Shown piece by piece: positions 34,700-43,110 of a stretch of DNA of 64,000 bases. The stretch is from Haliscomenobacter hydrossis DSM 1100 (GTDB lineage: Bacteria; Bacteroidota; Bacteroidia; Chitinophagales; Saprospiraceae). The notes under the pieces were generated by a model. The model was given only the letters and a program-made list of their open reading frames with translations. It made no database searches and had not been told where the DNA came from. Numbering within the stretch: the stretch's first letter is position 1; every line of letters starts with the position of its first letter. Position numbers and translations under genes: made by a program. Location: NCBI RefSeq assembly GCF_000212735.1, contig NC_015510.1:2878315-2942314 (forward strand), given 5' to 3'.

Positions 34700-34818
34700 G
34701 TGAAGCTATCAAATGTTATCTTTGTGTCTGATTAGACATTTAGCAACTTGCTGAATTATTCCTAAAGCATGGTAAATTCATCTACTATTCACAAAAGAAA
34801 AGAACCAAACGAAAGCCG

Positions 34819-35928
34819 ATGCAGGACGATCTACAAATCCATCATTTTCAACAGCTGTACGACCTGATCAAACTGGCCAGATCAAGATCGTTGGTTGTGG
34901 TCAATCGTGAGCATTTAAACCTTTTTTGGCAAGTAGGTGCTTTCATTGAAGCTAAGCTTAGTGAGGGGAGTTGGGGCGATAAGGTGGTGGATCAATTCTC
35001 AGAATGGCTCAAACAAATGGACCCCAGTGTCAAAAATTTTGATCGGCGCAACATCTACCGCATGCGCGCCTTCTTTCTGGCTTATTCCAGCATTCAAGTG
35101 AAGCCAGGAAAGGGCGGGGCTGCAATTGAGGTTTTGGAAAAACCCCAATTGCAAGACACCTTAGAACAGGCTGGGCAAATTGTGGTTTCGTTGAACCCAC
35201 AATTACCTGAAATTCCCAAATGGCTTTGCCAATTGTCCTGGACTCATCACATCTACATTTTATCTGCAACCAAAGACCCTGAAGAAAGAATGTTTTACAT
35301 CTTGCTGGCAGCGAGAGAAAAATACACGGTAAAAGAATTAAAAAGGCAAGTTCAAAGCAGCCTTTACGAAAGACAAAAACTCAGCAATAAAAATATACTC
35401 AAGCTCAATCATCCACATGCGGATAAAATGAGTATTATTTTTAGAGACAGATATGTCTTTGAGTTCCTAGACCTACCTGAGCCCTTCAACGAACACGACT
35501 TGAAAAAAGGGTTGATTGGGAAATTAAAAAAATTCATTCTTGAGTTGGGGCGTGACTTCATTTTTATCGGCGAAGAATATCGAATCATCGTTGGTGTCAA
35601 AGATTTTTTTATCGATCTTTTATTTTATCATCGCGATTTGCAATGTCTGATTGCCTTCGAGCTAAAAACGGTAGCATTTGAGCCTGAACATCTGGGAAAA
35701 CTCAATTTTTATCTGGAAGCCCTAGATCGAGATGTGAAGAAACCTCACGAACATCCTTCAATTGGAGTTTTGCTTTGTAAGACCAAGGACAATACTGAGG
35801 TAGAATATGCCTTGAGTCGCAACATCAGCCCGGCCTTGGTTGCTGAATACCAAACAAAATTGATAGATAAAGGAGTACTGAAAAAACTATTGAGTGAATG
35901 GACAGAAGACCTAGATGATGATGGATAG
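34819..35928 (+). CDS. PDDEXK nuclease domain protein, YhcG/DUF1016 family
   Basis: 369 residues. The N-terminal DUF1016 helical domain spans about 1-180 (RSLVVVNREHLNLFWQVGAF, VKNFDRRNIYRMRAFF, LSWTHHIYILSA). The C-terminal nuclease domain has FIFIGEEYRIIVGVKDFFID with D, LLFYHRDLQCLIAFELKT with the E-x-K catalytic triplet, and GKLNFYLEALDRDVKK. Family knowledge: these nucleases are often inside or next to type I restriction loci; the adjacent HsdM remnant fits. Its own role is uncertain. Several bases of codon use are less AT-rich than the following genes. Confidence 0.92.
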   Translation: MQDDLQIHHFQQLYDLIKLARSRSLVVVNREHLNLFWQVGAFIEAKLSEGSWGDKVVDQFSEWLKQMDPSVKNFDRRNIYRMRAFFLAYSSIQVKPGKGGAAIEVLEKPQLQDTLEQAGQIVVSLNPQLPEIPKWLCQLSWTHHIYILSATKDPEERMFYILLAAREKYTVKELKRQVQSSLYERQKLSNKNILKLNHPHADKMSIIFRDRYVFEFLDLPEPFNEHDLKKGLIGKLKKFILELGRDFIFIGEEYRIIVGVKDFFIDLLFYHRDLQCLIAFELKTVAFEPEHLGKLNFYLEALDRDVKKPHEHPSIGVLLCKTKDNTEVEYALSRNISPALVAEYQTKLIDKGVLKKLLSEWTEDLDDDG

Positions 35929-35962
35929 CTTCTACACTAAATGAACTGTAGATTTATTGGCC

Positions 35963-36158
35963 TTAATATCGATGGTTTATTCCGGAAGCTCCCAATGCAT
36001 GTAGTTCCATTGCGCCATTGGGCATAATGCGCACCTAGCCTTTCCACCGAATGGCTTTACTTTGCCGAGCCGTAAGTAAGAAAATATTCGGTAAAAAACA
36101 GCGAACCCCTCCCCGCTTTTTTAAATTCGATAAGTACTTTATCATCAATACTTTCCAT
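35963..36158 (-). pseudogene. DUF6088/AbiEi-like antitoxin remnant, frameshifted
   Basis: From the ATG at 36158 the minus strand reads MESIDDKVLIEFKKAGRGSL then FFTEYFLTYGSAK and stops (36057-36059). After the stop, a shifted frame continues with VRIMPNGAMELHALGASG to about 35963. Both pieces match the two conserved regions of DUF6088/AbiEi-type antitoxins (AGRGSxFFxEDF and RIMPTGxYALNALGLS), with the middle deleted. I read it as a decayed type IV toxin-antitoxin antitoxin. The partner toxin is not seen. Confidence 0.65.
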
Positions 36159-36177
36159 CCAATTTTTCAGTGCATTG

Positions 36178-36206
36178 TGTCGCAAATGCAGTAAATATTT
36201 GCGACA
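36178..36206. promoter_or_regulatory. Perfect inverted repeat upstream of the decayed antitoxin (operator)
   Basis: tgtcgcaaat (36178-36187) and atttgcgaca (36197-36206) are perfect reverse complements with a 9-bp spacer, 20 bp upstream of the antitoxin ATG. AbiEi-type antitoxins autoregulate through inverted repeats at this position. Confidence 0.6.
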
Positions 36207-36801
36207 ATTTCAAGCTCGCCGCTTTACCAGATTGTAGACCAGATTGTTTCTTTTTCGGTTTTTCGACAGATCGTGGAGAAATACAACTGGCAGACAGGCA
36301 ACCGCAACAAAAAAACAGTTGCAACCTTTCACAATGGTATTTATCTTTGCGCCAACAGTACCCGTTTTGCATACCGTAAGATCTGCTTGCGGGTCATTCT
36401 CATTAGACATTCTCGGAATAACGACAATACACCCTCCATGCCTCTCGACGAAGCACACTTGGAGGGTTTTCTCTTTTGTACGCGATGAATAAAAGAAGTA
36501 TTTGCTGGCTTCAGGGCTGGATGTGGCGAAAGCGGTAGTGGGGTAGGAATTTTTTAGGTGTAGAGTTTGATGTTTTTCAAAAAAATATTAAATTGCTGAT
36601 CAAATTATTTTAATCACTAATCAAACGGTTGAATCAAAAGCAGAAATACACGCAACTAATGATAAAGTGATAATGCCAGTAATTATACCTCACGGCGTGA
36701 GAAAAATTGCAAATACGATTAGAGAACAACACATTCTAGCCGTTCTTGCAAGTGCAAATGCACCATTTCTAACCCAGTAATGGTATAAATATAGCTTTTT
36801 T
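36207..36801. other. 595-bp stretch with no recognised gene
   Basis: An open plus-strand frame from about 36210 to 36488 reads YQIVDQIVSFSVFRQIVEKY and onward without a convincing start; I do not recognise it. A second frame without ATG runs from 36588 to a TAA at 36778-36780 (includes VIMPVIIPHGVRKIANTI and ILAVLASANAPFLTQ), ending 21 bp before the EAD11 gene. Both may be remnants. From about 36540 the sequence becomes strongly AT-rich. Confidence 0.4.
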
Positions 36802-37449
36802 ATGAATAAAAATGAAATTATATACAAACTTAGAATTCTTATTGCTGAGAATAGAATTGAGGACGCGTTATCTCAAATACATGAGTATACTCAAAACAAC
36901 AAAATGACCCCAAAGGCAACAAATGATGAATTAATAGTTATTAAAAGAGAATATTATGATTTAAAATCGGAACTTGTAAAGAATATTTTATCTAGCCAGG
37001 AATATGCTTTAAGAATGAATCGATTAGCAAGTAATCTATTAGGTGTTGTTAATAGCCTTGAAAGAATTGGCGATGAAATGGTTTATCAAAATTACAAACC
37101 TGTTGAAAAACCAAGGAAGGTTTCAATATCCTTCTCTGCAATCATTTGGTCAGGGGTGTTTGTTTTATTGATTGGTTTATCAATTGTTGTAATTGAAATA
37201 ACTGGTTTACATGCATTAAAAACACATAACTCAATCTTTACTCCTCTAGAAATTGGGCTATTGCTTATAATATTAGGGGCGCTATTTTTAGCTTACATGT
37301 CAGCTCGAATTCCTCCTAATGTAGAAATATATACTGAAAAGAAAAGCTCTAAAGCAACTATATTTTCATACTTAATAAACCCAAAACTTCATTTTGCTAT
37401 TATTTTTTCTGCATTATCTCTATTTTTAATCAAAAGATTTTTGTTATGA
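36802..37449 (+). CDS. EAD11 (effector-associated domain) membrane protein
   Basis: 215 residues. The first about 85 residues fit an effector-associated domain of the EAD11 type: IYKLRILIAENRIEDALSQI, a second helix, IKREYYDLKSELVKNILSSQ and RMNRLASNLLGVVNSLE. After a linker come three hydrophobic segments (about 112-135, 145-168, 196-214), so the EAD faces the cytoplasm. Family knowledge: EADs are death-like adaptor domains that recruit effectors (peptidases, TM pores) to sensor proteins in bacterial conflict systems. The stop overlaps the next start as ATGA, coupling it to an S8 peptidase gene. A membrane-disrupting effector or a membrane anchor are both possible. Confidence 0.75.
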   Translation: MNKNEIIYKLRILIAENRIEDALSQIHEYTQNNKMTPKATNDELIVIKREYYDLKSELVKNILSSQEYALRMNRLASNLLGVVNSLERIGDEMVYQNYKPVEKPRKVSISFSAIIWSGVFVLLIGLSIVVIEITGLHALKTHNSIFTPLEIGLLLIILGALFLAYMSARIPPNVEIYTEKKSSKATIFSYLINPKLHFAIIFSALSLFLIKRFLL

Positions 37450-38165
37450 ATGATAAAAACTATGTATCAATAATGGATGGAACAATGCTTCCTGGCAGAT
37501 CTTTAATGGACTACGTTTACGACCCTATTAATAATAAATATTTAGCTCCTGCTCAAGCGATTAGAAACTTTAACACCCCAGAATATTATAAAAATAATAC
37601 GCCATATACTAGAATAGTCGCTATTGTTGATACAGGAGTGCTTCCTGATCACCCTTTTATTAAAAATTTATTAATTGAATCTATCGATTTTACAGGAGAA
37701 GGTATTGCCGATTTAAACGGTCATGGAACGATCGTAACCCTATTAGCAATTTTACCAACTACACCTATTATTAATGTGAAAGTTGTTTCGGCTGATGGAA
37801 AAGGTTCGCCAGAGTCATTGATAAATGGTTTAAATTGGCTAAAAAGAAAGAAGAAAACTTTTGGAGAAAATATTAAACTTTATGTAAATGTAAGTCTAGG
37901 GACATACTCAAAGAAATGGGGTATTTTTGATTGTAGAGGGAGATGTCGCATTTGCAAGGCAGCCGAAGAACTTACACAAGAAGATGTTACCATATATGCT
38001 GCCGCTGGTAATACCCCGGGTAAAACATCATGTCCTGCCAAATTAGCATTAACGACTAAAAATGAGAGGATTCTAGCAGTGGGGGATGAAAATTGGGAAA
38101 AGAGTGGTAAATTTAACCGTTCTGCAAACTCAAACCCCGGCCCCTTCAGAGACATCAACTGGTAG
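37446..38165 (+). pseudogene. Subtilisin-like S8 peptidase lacking the catalytic Ser region
   Basis: 239 residues, translationally coupled to the EAD11 gene. The S8 aspartate is Asp62 in IVAIVDTGVLPDHPF and the histidine is His93 in LNGHGTIVTLLA. The oxyanion-side segment YVNVSLGTYS and AAAGNTPGKTSCPAKLAL are present, then ILAVGDENWEKSGKF. The frame ends at NPGPFRDINW with no GTSxA serine motif, which normally lies about 40-60 residues further. The gene is therefore truncated at its 3' end, probably by recombination at about 38140, where base composition changes. An active form would cleave itself or a partner on EAD signalling (inference). Confidence 0.7.
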
Positions 38166-38266
38166 TCAAATGACGATAACCTAATCATCAATAGCGGGGC
38201 TGTCTATGGTATCGGACAGGCAGCCCACAAAACAAACACAAGGCAGCACAGCGGCGAAGCAAAATG

Positions 38267-38551
38267 TTAAATCTTGACAAACTGAATCAGCAACTCTCTT
38301 CTAACCTCCCACCAAATCTCCACCCCAAAATCCATCTCCCCCTCCACAAAAAACGGATCCAAAATTCGATGAATCCTTTTCAGCGCTTCCCGGCTCCGGG
38401 CCACCGAAAAATTGCTATTGGTATCCATATCCGTCGCCAAACCCGGCAGCGGGCAGCCCCTGGTGTCTCCGATCTTCACCCCGGAATGCACCCGAATCAA
38501 ATTAAAACCCGGCACATCTTCCAGCGTCAGCACATACTTCAGCTTAAGCAA
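38267..38551 (-). pseudogene. C-terminal fragment of a DUF5675-type gene
   Basis: 94 residues open from an internal Met. VPGFNLIRVHSGVKIGDTRG followed by CPLPGLATDM is the DUF5675 core (IHxGN...DTxGCILVG), and a C-terminal helix region follows. The N-terminal half, with the usual LEDxxR region, is missing; upstream sequence belongs to another remnant on the opposite strand. Confidence 0.6.
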
Positions 38552-38624
38552 TGGGTCTTTTCATGGAAATTTGCTACTCGGACGCTTACGGGGTTTTACT
38601 CAACTGCATGTAGCCTACGTTGCG

Positions 38625-38957
38625 TTCGGAGATTTTATTCCATATATTTTGACCTCCGATGTAACCAAAATCGAAAATAATCGTATCTATGTCATAGTGG
38701 CCCGTGAAAGCGGCATCCACGTCAAATACCTACAACCGGAAGACCAGCGGGTACTTTGTATCCCGGCCAACCTCGATGAATTTGAACCGTACCACCTGGA
38801 AGCTGACGACATCCGCGAAATCTGGGGAGCTCGTGTAAAAGTCACGAGCCGGATCGTGGACCAACTGGCCGGAAGTTCCGGCAACACCGACAAGAAATTG
38901 CGCAGCCTGGAGGAGTTCCTAAAGGGGAAATTTCCTGATCTGATAGTTACGGAATAG
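38625..38957 (+). pseudogene. C-terminal remnant of an XRE-S24-type repressor
   Basis: About 110 residues in frame to the TAG at 38955-38957. DVTKIENNRIYVIVARESGI, HVKYLQPEDQRVLC, ADDIREIWGARVKVTSRIVD and a final coiled helix match the C-terminal half of Bacteroidota HTH/S24 phage-type repressors. The HTH and the Ser-containing part are absent. Followed 77 bp later by a separate S24-like gene. Confidence 0.6.
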
Positions 38958-39034
38958 ATATGTTCTAACTTTATGTTTTAAAAGCTTTGGTCATAGGTTT
39001 CATTTTGTTTAAAATTGTCCTCCATGACCATACT

Positions 39035-39367
39035 ATGAAGACTGTAACACGAACACAATTCCGGGAATGTATCACCCGATCCGACATATTCTTTGTTGAA
39101 ATACACTGCAATTCCATGAGACAATTCGGCATCCGTGCCGGGAACCTGGTCGTGGTGGATCAGGATGCCAGCCCAAGAATCGGGGATTTGGTGCTAATCG
39201 CTGTAGAAAACGGCTGGGGGATTCGGAAGTTGATCAAGTTGAACGGGCAGGTGTATTTGGAAAGTGATACGGAGAGATCGGGGGTGAGGGAGGAGTATAT
39301 GGTCGCGGGGAAGGTTGTGATGGTGGTGCGGGGGTGTGAGAGAGGGATTAGTATTAAATGTAACTAA
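39035..39367 (+). CDS. S24/LexA-UmuD-like peptidase domain protein
   Basis: 110 residues from the ATG at 39035 (MKTVTRTQFRECITRSDIFF). HCNSMRQFGIRAGNLVVVDQ holds the catalytic-type Ser of the SMxPxxxxGD motif and GWGIRKLIKLNGQVYLES the Lys. GDLVLIAVENGW and VAGKVVMVVR complete the fold. Proteins of this size resemble UmuD (self-cleaving DNA-damage response) without the N-terminal HTH of LexA. There is no umuC/DNA polymerase V gene next to it. A start 48 bp upstream is in frame but adds no domain. Confidence 0.75.
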   Translation: MKTVTRTQFRECITRSDIFFVEIHCNSMRQFGIRAGNLVVVDQDASPRIGDLVLIAVENGWGIRKLIKLNGQVYLESDTERSGVREEYMVAGKVVMVVRGCERGISIKCN

Positions 39368-39377
39368 ATTATTCAAC

Positions 39378-40712
39378 ATGGAATTAAGTGATACCTATGA
39401 AAAAACTCTTGCCAATTACATTAAAGAAAATAAAGAGTTTAAAATATGGACTACTTCTAGAGTTTTGCCATTGATTATTGATCAAGTTTTGAGATGGGGT
39501 ATCTTGTTTTTGTATTGCAGAAATTTTATATCTTTAGGATTGTTCATTTCACTTCAATTGTTCGCTTTAACGTTTATTACCAATTTGGTAATTAAACAAA
39601 GTAATAACAGTGTAAAGAAAAAATTTCAGGGAAAAAAAATAAAGAACCTAACTTTCGCAGCATTACCCAAAAAATCATCTTTTTATGTGTTGATGTTTTT
39701 TATTGTATTAAGCTGGCCTGCTTCCAGTTTAATTTTAATGGAATTTGAATTTAGTAGTTGGTTTGCTAAACTTATAATGATGCTTTTGGTAATATTAATC
39801 GTTTCGATTTACCAATTAGGCATCACAGTCTTCAGTTATTCAACTAATGCAGATAGTGAAATACATTTTTATCCAACCGATAATAATGATTACTATTGTC
39901 TTGATTTAGATAGATTCAATGAACTTAATGGGACCTCGATTGAAAGCACAGACTTTAAAGATATTAGCACTGAAGAGATAGATAAAAATGATCTTGATAT
40001 TGTCAAAATGGAGTCGAAATTACAAAACATGGTTAATGGAGTAGAGACTTATACCCTTGAAAGTATTTTCATAGGAACTCTAAGTTTTTCAGGGTTTTTA
40101 ACAATTGTGAACTCAGATAAAATCCAAGAAAATATTAACATATTTTATTCAATAGATACAAAGCTAATCGCTCTTTATTATGAAGTAATAAATTGGCACT
40201 GGGTTGAAGCAGAAAAGGCCATAAAAGATTTGACAAGTGGATGGAATCTATTTGCTCTAATCGGAATAGAGTCGTTATTTTGTTCCGCTCTTTTCATAAT
40301 TGTTCTGGCATTAAGAATAAAATTTTCAACCCTAATCGATAGGCTTAATCAATCAGTGAAGATTTTAAATTTGTTCAATAGCAAAGAAGAAGAATTACAC
40401 TTGTTGAAATTACAAGGGGTTAGTAACCTTGATGATAGATTGAGTTATTTAAATAAAAAAATACAAAACACCCTTAGAAATTCCAAGCGTGTTTTTAAAA
40501 CTGCATACCCTGTTTTTCAATACATGGGATTTTCAAGAAATTTAGGGGTTATTTGTTTTTATATAATATTAATTACCAGTGGTTTATACTTTTCTAATAA
40601 AATTTCTATATGTATTTTTGCAATTATAGTATTGGGATATATTGCTAAAATATTATCAATGATTCTAGACAAGCAAATAATCCAAAAAATTGTTGAAAAA
40701 CAACATAGGTAG
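39378..40712 (+). CDS. AT-rich multi-pass membrane protein, unknown
   Basis: 444 residues from the ATG at 39378 (MELSDTYEKTLANYIKENKE). Hydrophobic segments lie at about 28-52, 62-80, 100-125, 130-150, 230-250, 285-315, 390-410 and 415-435, with a long soluble loop at about 155-225 and a coiled helical part at about 335-375. I do not recognise the family. Low GC and Lys/Asn/Ile-rich codon use mark it as recently transferred. It stands between an S24-like gene and a pentapeptide-repeat membrane protein; whether they form one system cannot be told. Confidence 0.7.
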   Translation: MELSDTYEKTLANYIKENKEFKIWTTSRVLPLIIDQVLRWGILFLYCRNFISLGLFISLQLFALTFITNLVIKQSNNSVKKKFQGKKIKNLTFAALPKKSSFYVLMFFIVLSWPASSLILMEFEFSSWFAKLIMMLLVILIVSIYQLGITVFSYSTNADSEIHFYPTDNNDYYCLDLDRFNELNGTSIESTDFKDISTEEIDKNDLDIVKMESKLQNMVNGVETYTLESIFIGTLSFSGFLTIVNSDKIQENINIFYSIDTKLIALYYEVINWHWVEAEKAIKDLTSGWNLFALIGIESLFCSALFIIVLALRIKFSTLIDRLNQSVKILNLFNSKEEELHLLKLQGVSNLDDRLSYLNKKIQNTLRNSKRVFKTAYPVFQYMGFSRNLGVICFYIILITSGLYFSNKISICIFAIIVLGYIAKILSMILDKQIIQKIVEKQHR

Positions 40713-40851
40713 TAAATTTATTTTAATTTACCGATAAGGGTTATAGCTGGTAGTGCGGAGTGCGCGGCAAGTCAGGGAGTGAGGGTAAGATAGGAAAAGA
40801 TTTGTATATTTGGGAGAACTGCAAGCGTAAAAAACCAAAGGAATCAGGCAC

Positions 40852-42108
40852 ATGGCAACAGAAAACACTCACAAGCCCGTTAAAAAGTCTTTAATTCCGA
40901 TTATCATTGCTAGTTGTTCTATAGGGATTCTTCTCGGTGTTGTTGGTGTCTGGGCTTACAAACAGTACTCCGGGCAAATTACCAATATTGTACTTTTTCT
41001 TTTATTGGCCCTCTTTGTCTTTGCATTGTTGACCTTTGTCCTTTTTTGGATGCTTAAAAATTATCTGACGCGACTAGCTTTTGGATCAAACTCTGCCGAT
41101 GCCCCGGACTTAATCGCTGAAGGTCAAAAATTCTCAAAAGCAATAATCAACTACTTGATAGATAATTTACCTCAAAATGTATATCAAGGAGATAGGGGAT
41201 TAGCAAAGAACCTTGCCCATACTTTGAGTAATTTACTCATTTGGGGACGGTTGCGGAATTGGTGGTGGAATTGGTTGATGAGTATTTTTGTGGCTATTGG
41301 GGGGCTGGCGGGGACCTTATTGTTGGTGAATCAGAATGAGTTGTTGCAAAATCAGAACCAGTTAATCAAAAACCAGATGTCGTTGGAGGAGGCTAGTCGG
41401 CGGGGGGCTTTGGTGATGTTGATGAGTAATATATTTGATAAGGTGGATAGAGAAATAGAACGCCAGTGGGATACGATGAAAGCGGTGACTGATTATACTA
41501 GATTTTCGTTGAGTCAGTCGTTGATCGGGCAGATTGCAGCGTTGAGCCAGGCGTTTAAGCCGTATCGGTTTATGGTTGGAGATACGTTGATTGGAAGGCC
41601 ATTGAGCCCAGAGAGGGGGCAGTTGTTGGTGACAATTACAATATTGCCATTGGATACAATGACTTTAGAAAAGATATATAGACAAAGTACTTTTGAGAAG
41701 GCTGATTTGATGGGGGCTAATTTGATGGGGGCTGATTTAATTGAGGCTGATTTAATTGAGGCTAATTTGATTGAGGCTAATTTGAGGGGAGCGGATTTGA
41801 GGGGAGCGGATTTGATGGAAGCTGATTTTGGGGGGGCTTATTTGATGGGGGCTGATTTGAGGGAGGCTGATTTGAGGGGGGCCGATTTGAGGGGGGCCGA
41901 TTTTATTGTGGCTAATTTGAGGGAGGCTAATTTGAGTTGGGCTAATTTGAGGGAGGCTAATTTGATGGGGGCTGATCTGAGTGAGGCTCACAACTTAACC
42001 TTTAGTCAAGTTATTCTAGCTCGTGCTTTATACAAATGTAAACTTCCAAAGAGTATAGATGAGGCGAAGTTGAAGAAGGAGAAGCCAGAGCTATTTGAAA
42101 AACGCTAA
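40852..42108 (+). CDS. Membrane-anchored pentapeptide repeat protein
   Basis: 418 residues. Two TM helices at about 14-36 and 45-68 and a third at about 143-160 precede a helical region. From about 282 to 383 there are about 20 pentapeptide units of the A(D/N)LxG/E type (ADLMGANLMGADLIEADLIE and so on), which fold as a right-handed quadrilateral beta helix. The DNA of the repeat is itself strongly repetitive (gctgatttgaggggg words). Several bacterial conflict proteins combine TM helices with pentapeptide repeats, but a function is not established. No obvious partner is coupled to it. Confidence 0.82.
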   Translation: MATENTHKPVKKSLIPIIIASCSIGILLGVVGVWAYKQYSGQITNIVLFLLLALFVFALLTFVLFWMLKNYLTRLAFGSNSADAPDLIAEGQKFSKAIINYLIDNLPQNVYQGDRGLAKNLAHTLSNLLIWGRLRNWWWNWLMSIFVAIGGLAGTLLLVNQNELLQNQNQLIKNQMSLEEASRRGALVMLMSNIFDKVDREIERQWDTMKAVTDYTRFSLSQSLIGQIAALSQAFKPYRFMVGDTLIGRPLSPERGQLLVTITILPLDTMTLEKIYRQSTFEKADLMGANLMGADLIEADLIEANLIEANLRGADLRGADLMEADFGGAYLMGADLREADLRGADLRGADFIVANLREANLSWANLREANLMGADLSEAHNLTFSQVILARALYKCKLPKSIDEAKLKKEKPELFEKR

Positions 42109-42223
42109 CCCAACGACCACGGTTCTTGATAGTTTAAAAATTTACAAGATAATTTGAAACCTTTTGACCATTGCCTCGTATAGAGGATAGTAGAATTCTC
42201 TTGATGGAAACAACTGGTGTATC

Positions 42224-42253
42224 TTGTTATTTTAATGAAAAATGTTATCTTTA
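42224..42253 (+). promoter_or_regulatory. Probable promoter of the methylase-HerA-NurA operon
   Basis: TTG at 42224-42226, 19 bp, then TATCTTTA at 42246-42253, close to the Bacteroidota TAnnTTTG box. Transcription would begin near 42260, about 50 nt before the methylase ATG. Confidence 0.45.
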
Positions 42254-42308
42254 GCGCTTTGTGAATGGCCTTGGCCAGCAATCCTGTAAAAGTAAAAAGT
42301 GATTCCTT

Positions 42309-43106
42309 ATGAAGTTTCTACGATACCCAGGCGGAAAGAGTAAACTGCTATATTTTTTGACCGACTTTTTGCCTAAATCTGGGAAAATTGCAGGAACCTA
42401 TATCGAACCGTTTGTAGGAGGTGGATCAGTTTTTTTGTTTATGAATCCTAGTAAGGCGATTATTGCTGATTTAAACAAAGATTTGACTGACCTTTATAAA
42501 GGTATAAAGTTATATCCGCATAAAGTATGGGAAATCTTTAGTCAATTTCCTGAAGGCAAAGAAGCTTATTATCAAATCCGGGGGGCAGAATACAAAACAA
42601 AACCACTTTATTTTAGGGCAGCTAGGACTCTTTATCTAAACAGAACTTGCTTTAAAGGAATGTGGCGGAATAGCCCCAATGGCGATTTTAATGTTGGATA
42701 TGGAGGTGAGTCAAGGCGTTGGGTTGTCACACAAAAAAATATTATAGAACTTTCAAAGGCTTTTAAACAGGCTGAAATCGTCAATTGCGACTTTGATAAA
42801 ACGTTAAGTAGAGTTTCTAACGGCGACTTCGTATTTCTTGACCCACCTTACAAGCCAGGGGAAAAGGAAATGAAAGACAAACATTATGCTAATGGAAGGT
42901 TTTCTTTCCAAGAGCAGATTCGACTAGCGCATAAACTCAAAAGTTTAGAAAAAATAGACTTCAAGTGGATGATGACTAATTCTGATCATCCTGATATTCT
43001 TGATCTCTATAATGGGTACTTTATCAGAAAGGTACCTTTTGGCACAAGTTCGAATGTGGGTATTTTTACTGAAAATTCAAAAGAAGTGTTAATTTCAAAT
43101 TTTTAG
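42309..43106 (+). CDS. DNA adenine methylase, D12 class
   Basis: 265 residues. Motif I is KFLRYPGGKSKLL with IEPFVGGGSVFL, motif IV is VFLDPPYKPGE (DPPY), and YLNRTCFKGMWRNSPNGDFN is the D12 recognition region. The enzyme transfers methyl from AdoMet to adenine N6 in a short DNA site and would mark self DNA. The HerA-like gene starts 5 bp after its stop, and the NurA-like gene overlaps that, so the three are surely one operon. In defence loci a methylase next to HerA-NurA protects the host (inference from family context). Confidence 0.93.
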   Translation: MKFLRYPGGKSKLLYFLTDFLPKSGKIAGTYIEPFVGGGSVFLFMNPSKAIIADLNKDLTDLYKGIKLYPHKVWEIFSQFPEGKEAYYQIRGAEYKTKPLYFRAARTLYLNRTCFKGMWRNSPNGDFNVGYGGESRRWVVTQKNIIELSKAFKQAEIVNCDFDKTLSRVSNGDFVFLDPPYKPGEKEMKDKHYANGRFSFQEQIRLAHKLKSLEKIDFKWMMTNSDHPDILDLYNGYFIRKVPFGTSSNVGIFTENSKEVLISNF

Positions 43107-43110
43107 AAAT

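Noticed and set aside
36273-36488. Small open frame with YNWQTGNRNKK
   Set aside because: No credible start or family; left as part of the unexplained gap.
41752-41991. Minus-strand frame rich in ISPPQ/ISLNQ repeats
   Set aside because: It is the antisense of the pentapeptide repeat DNA.
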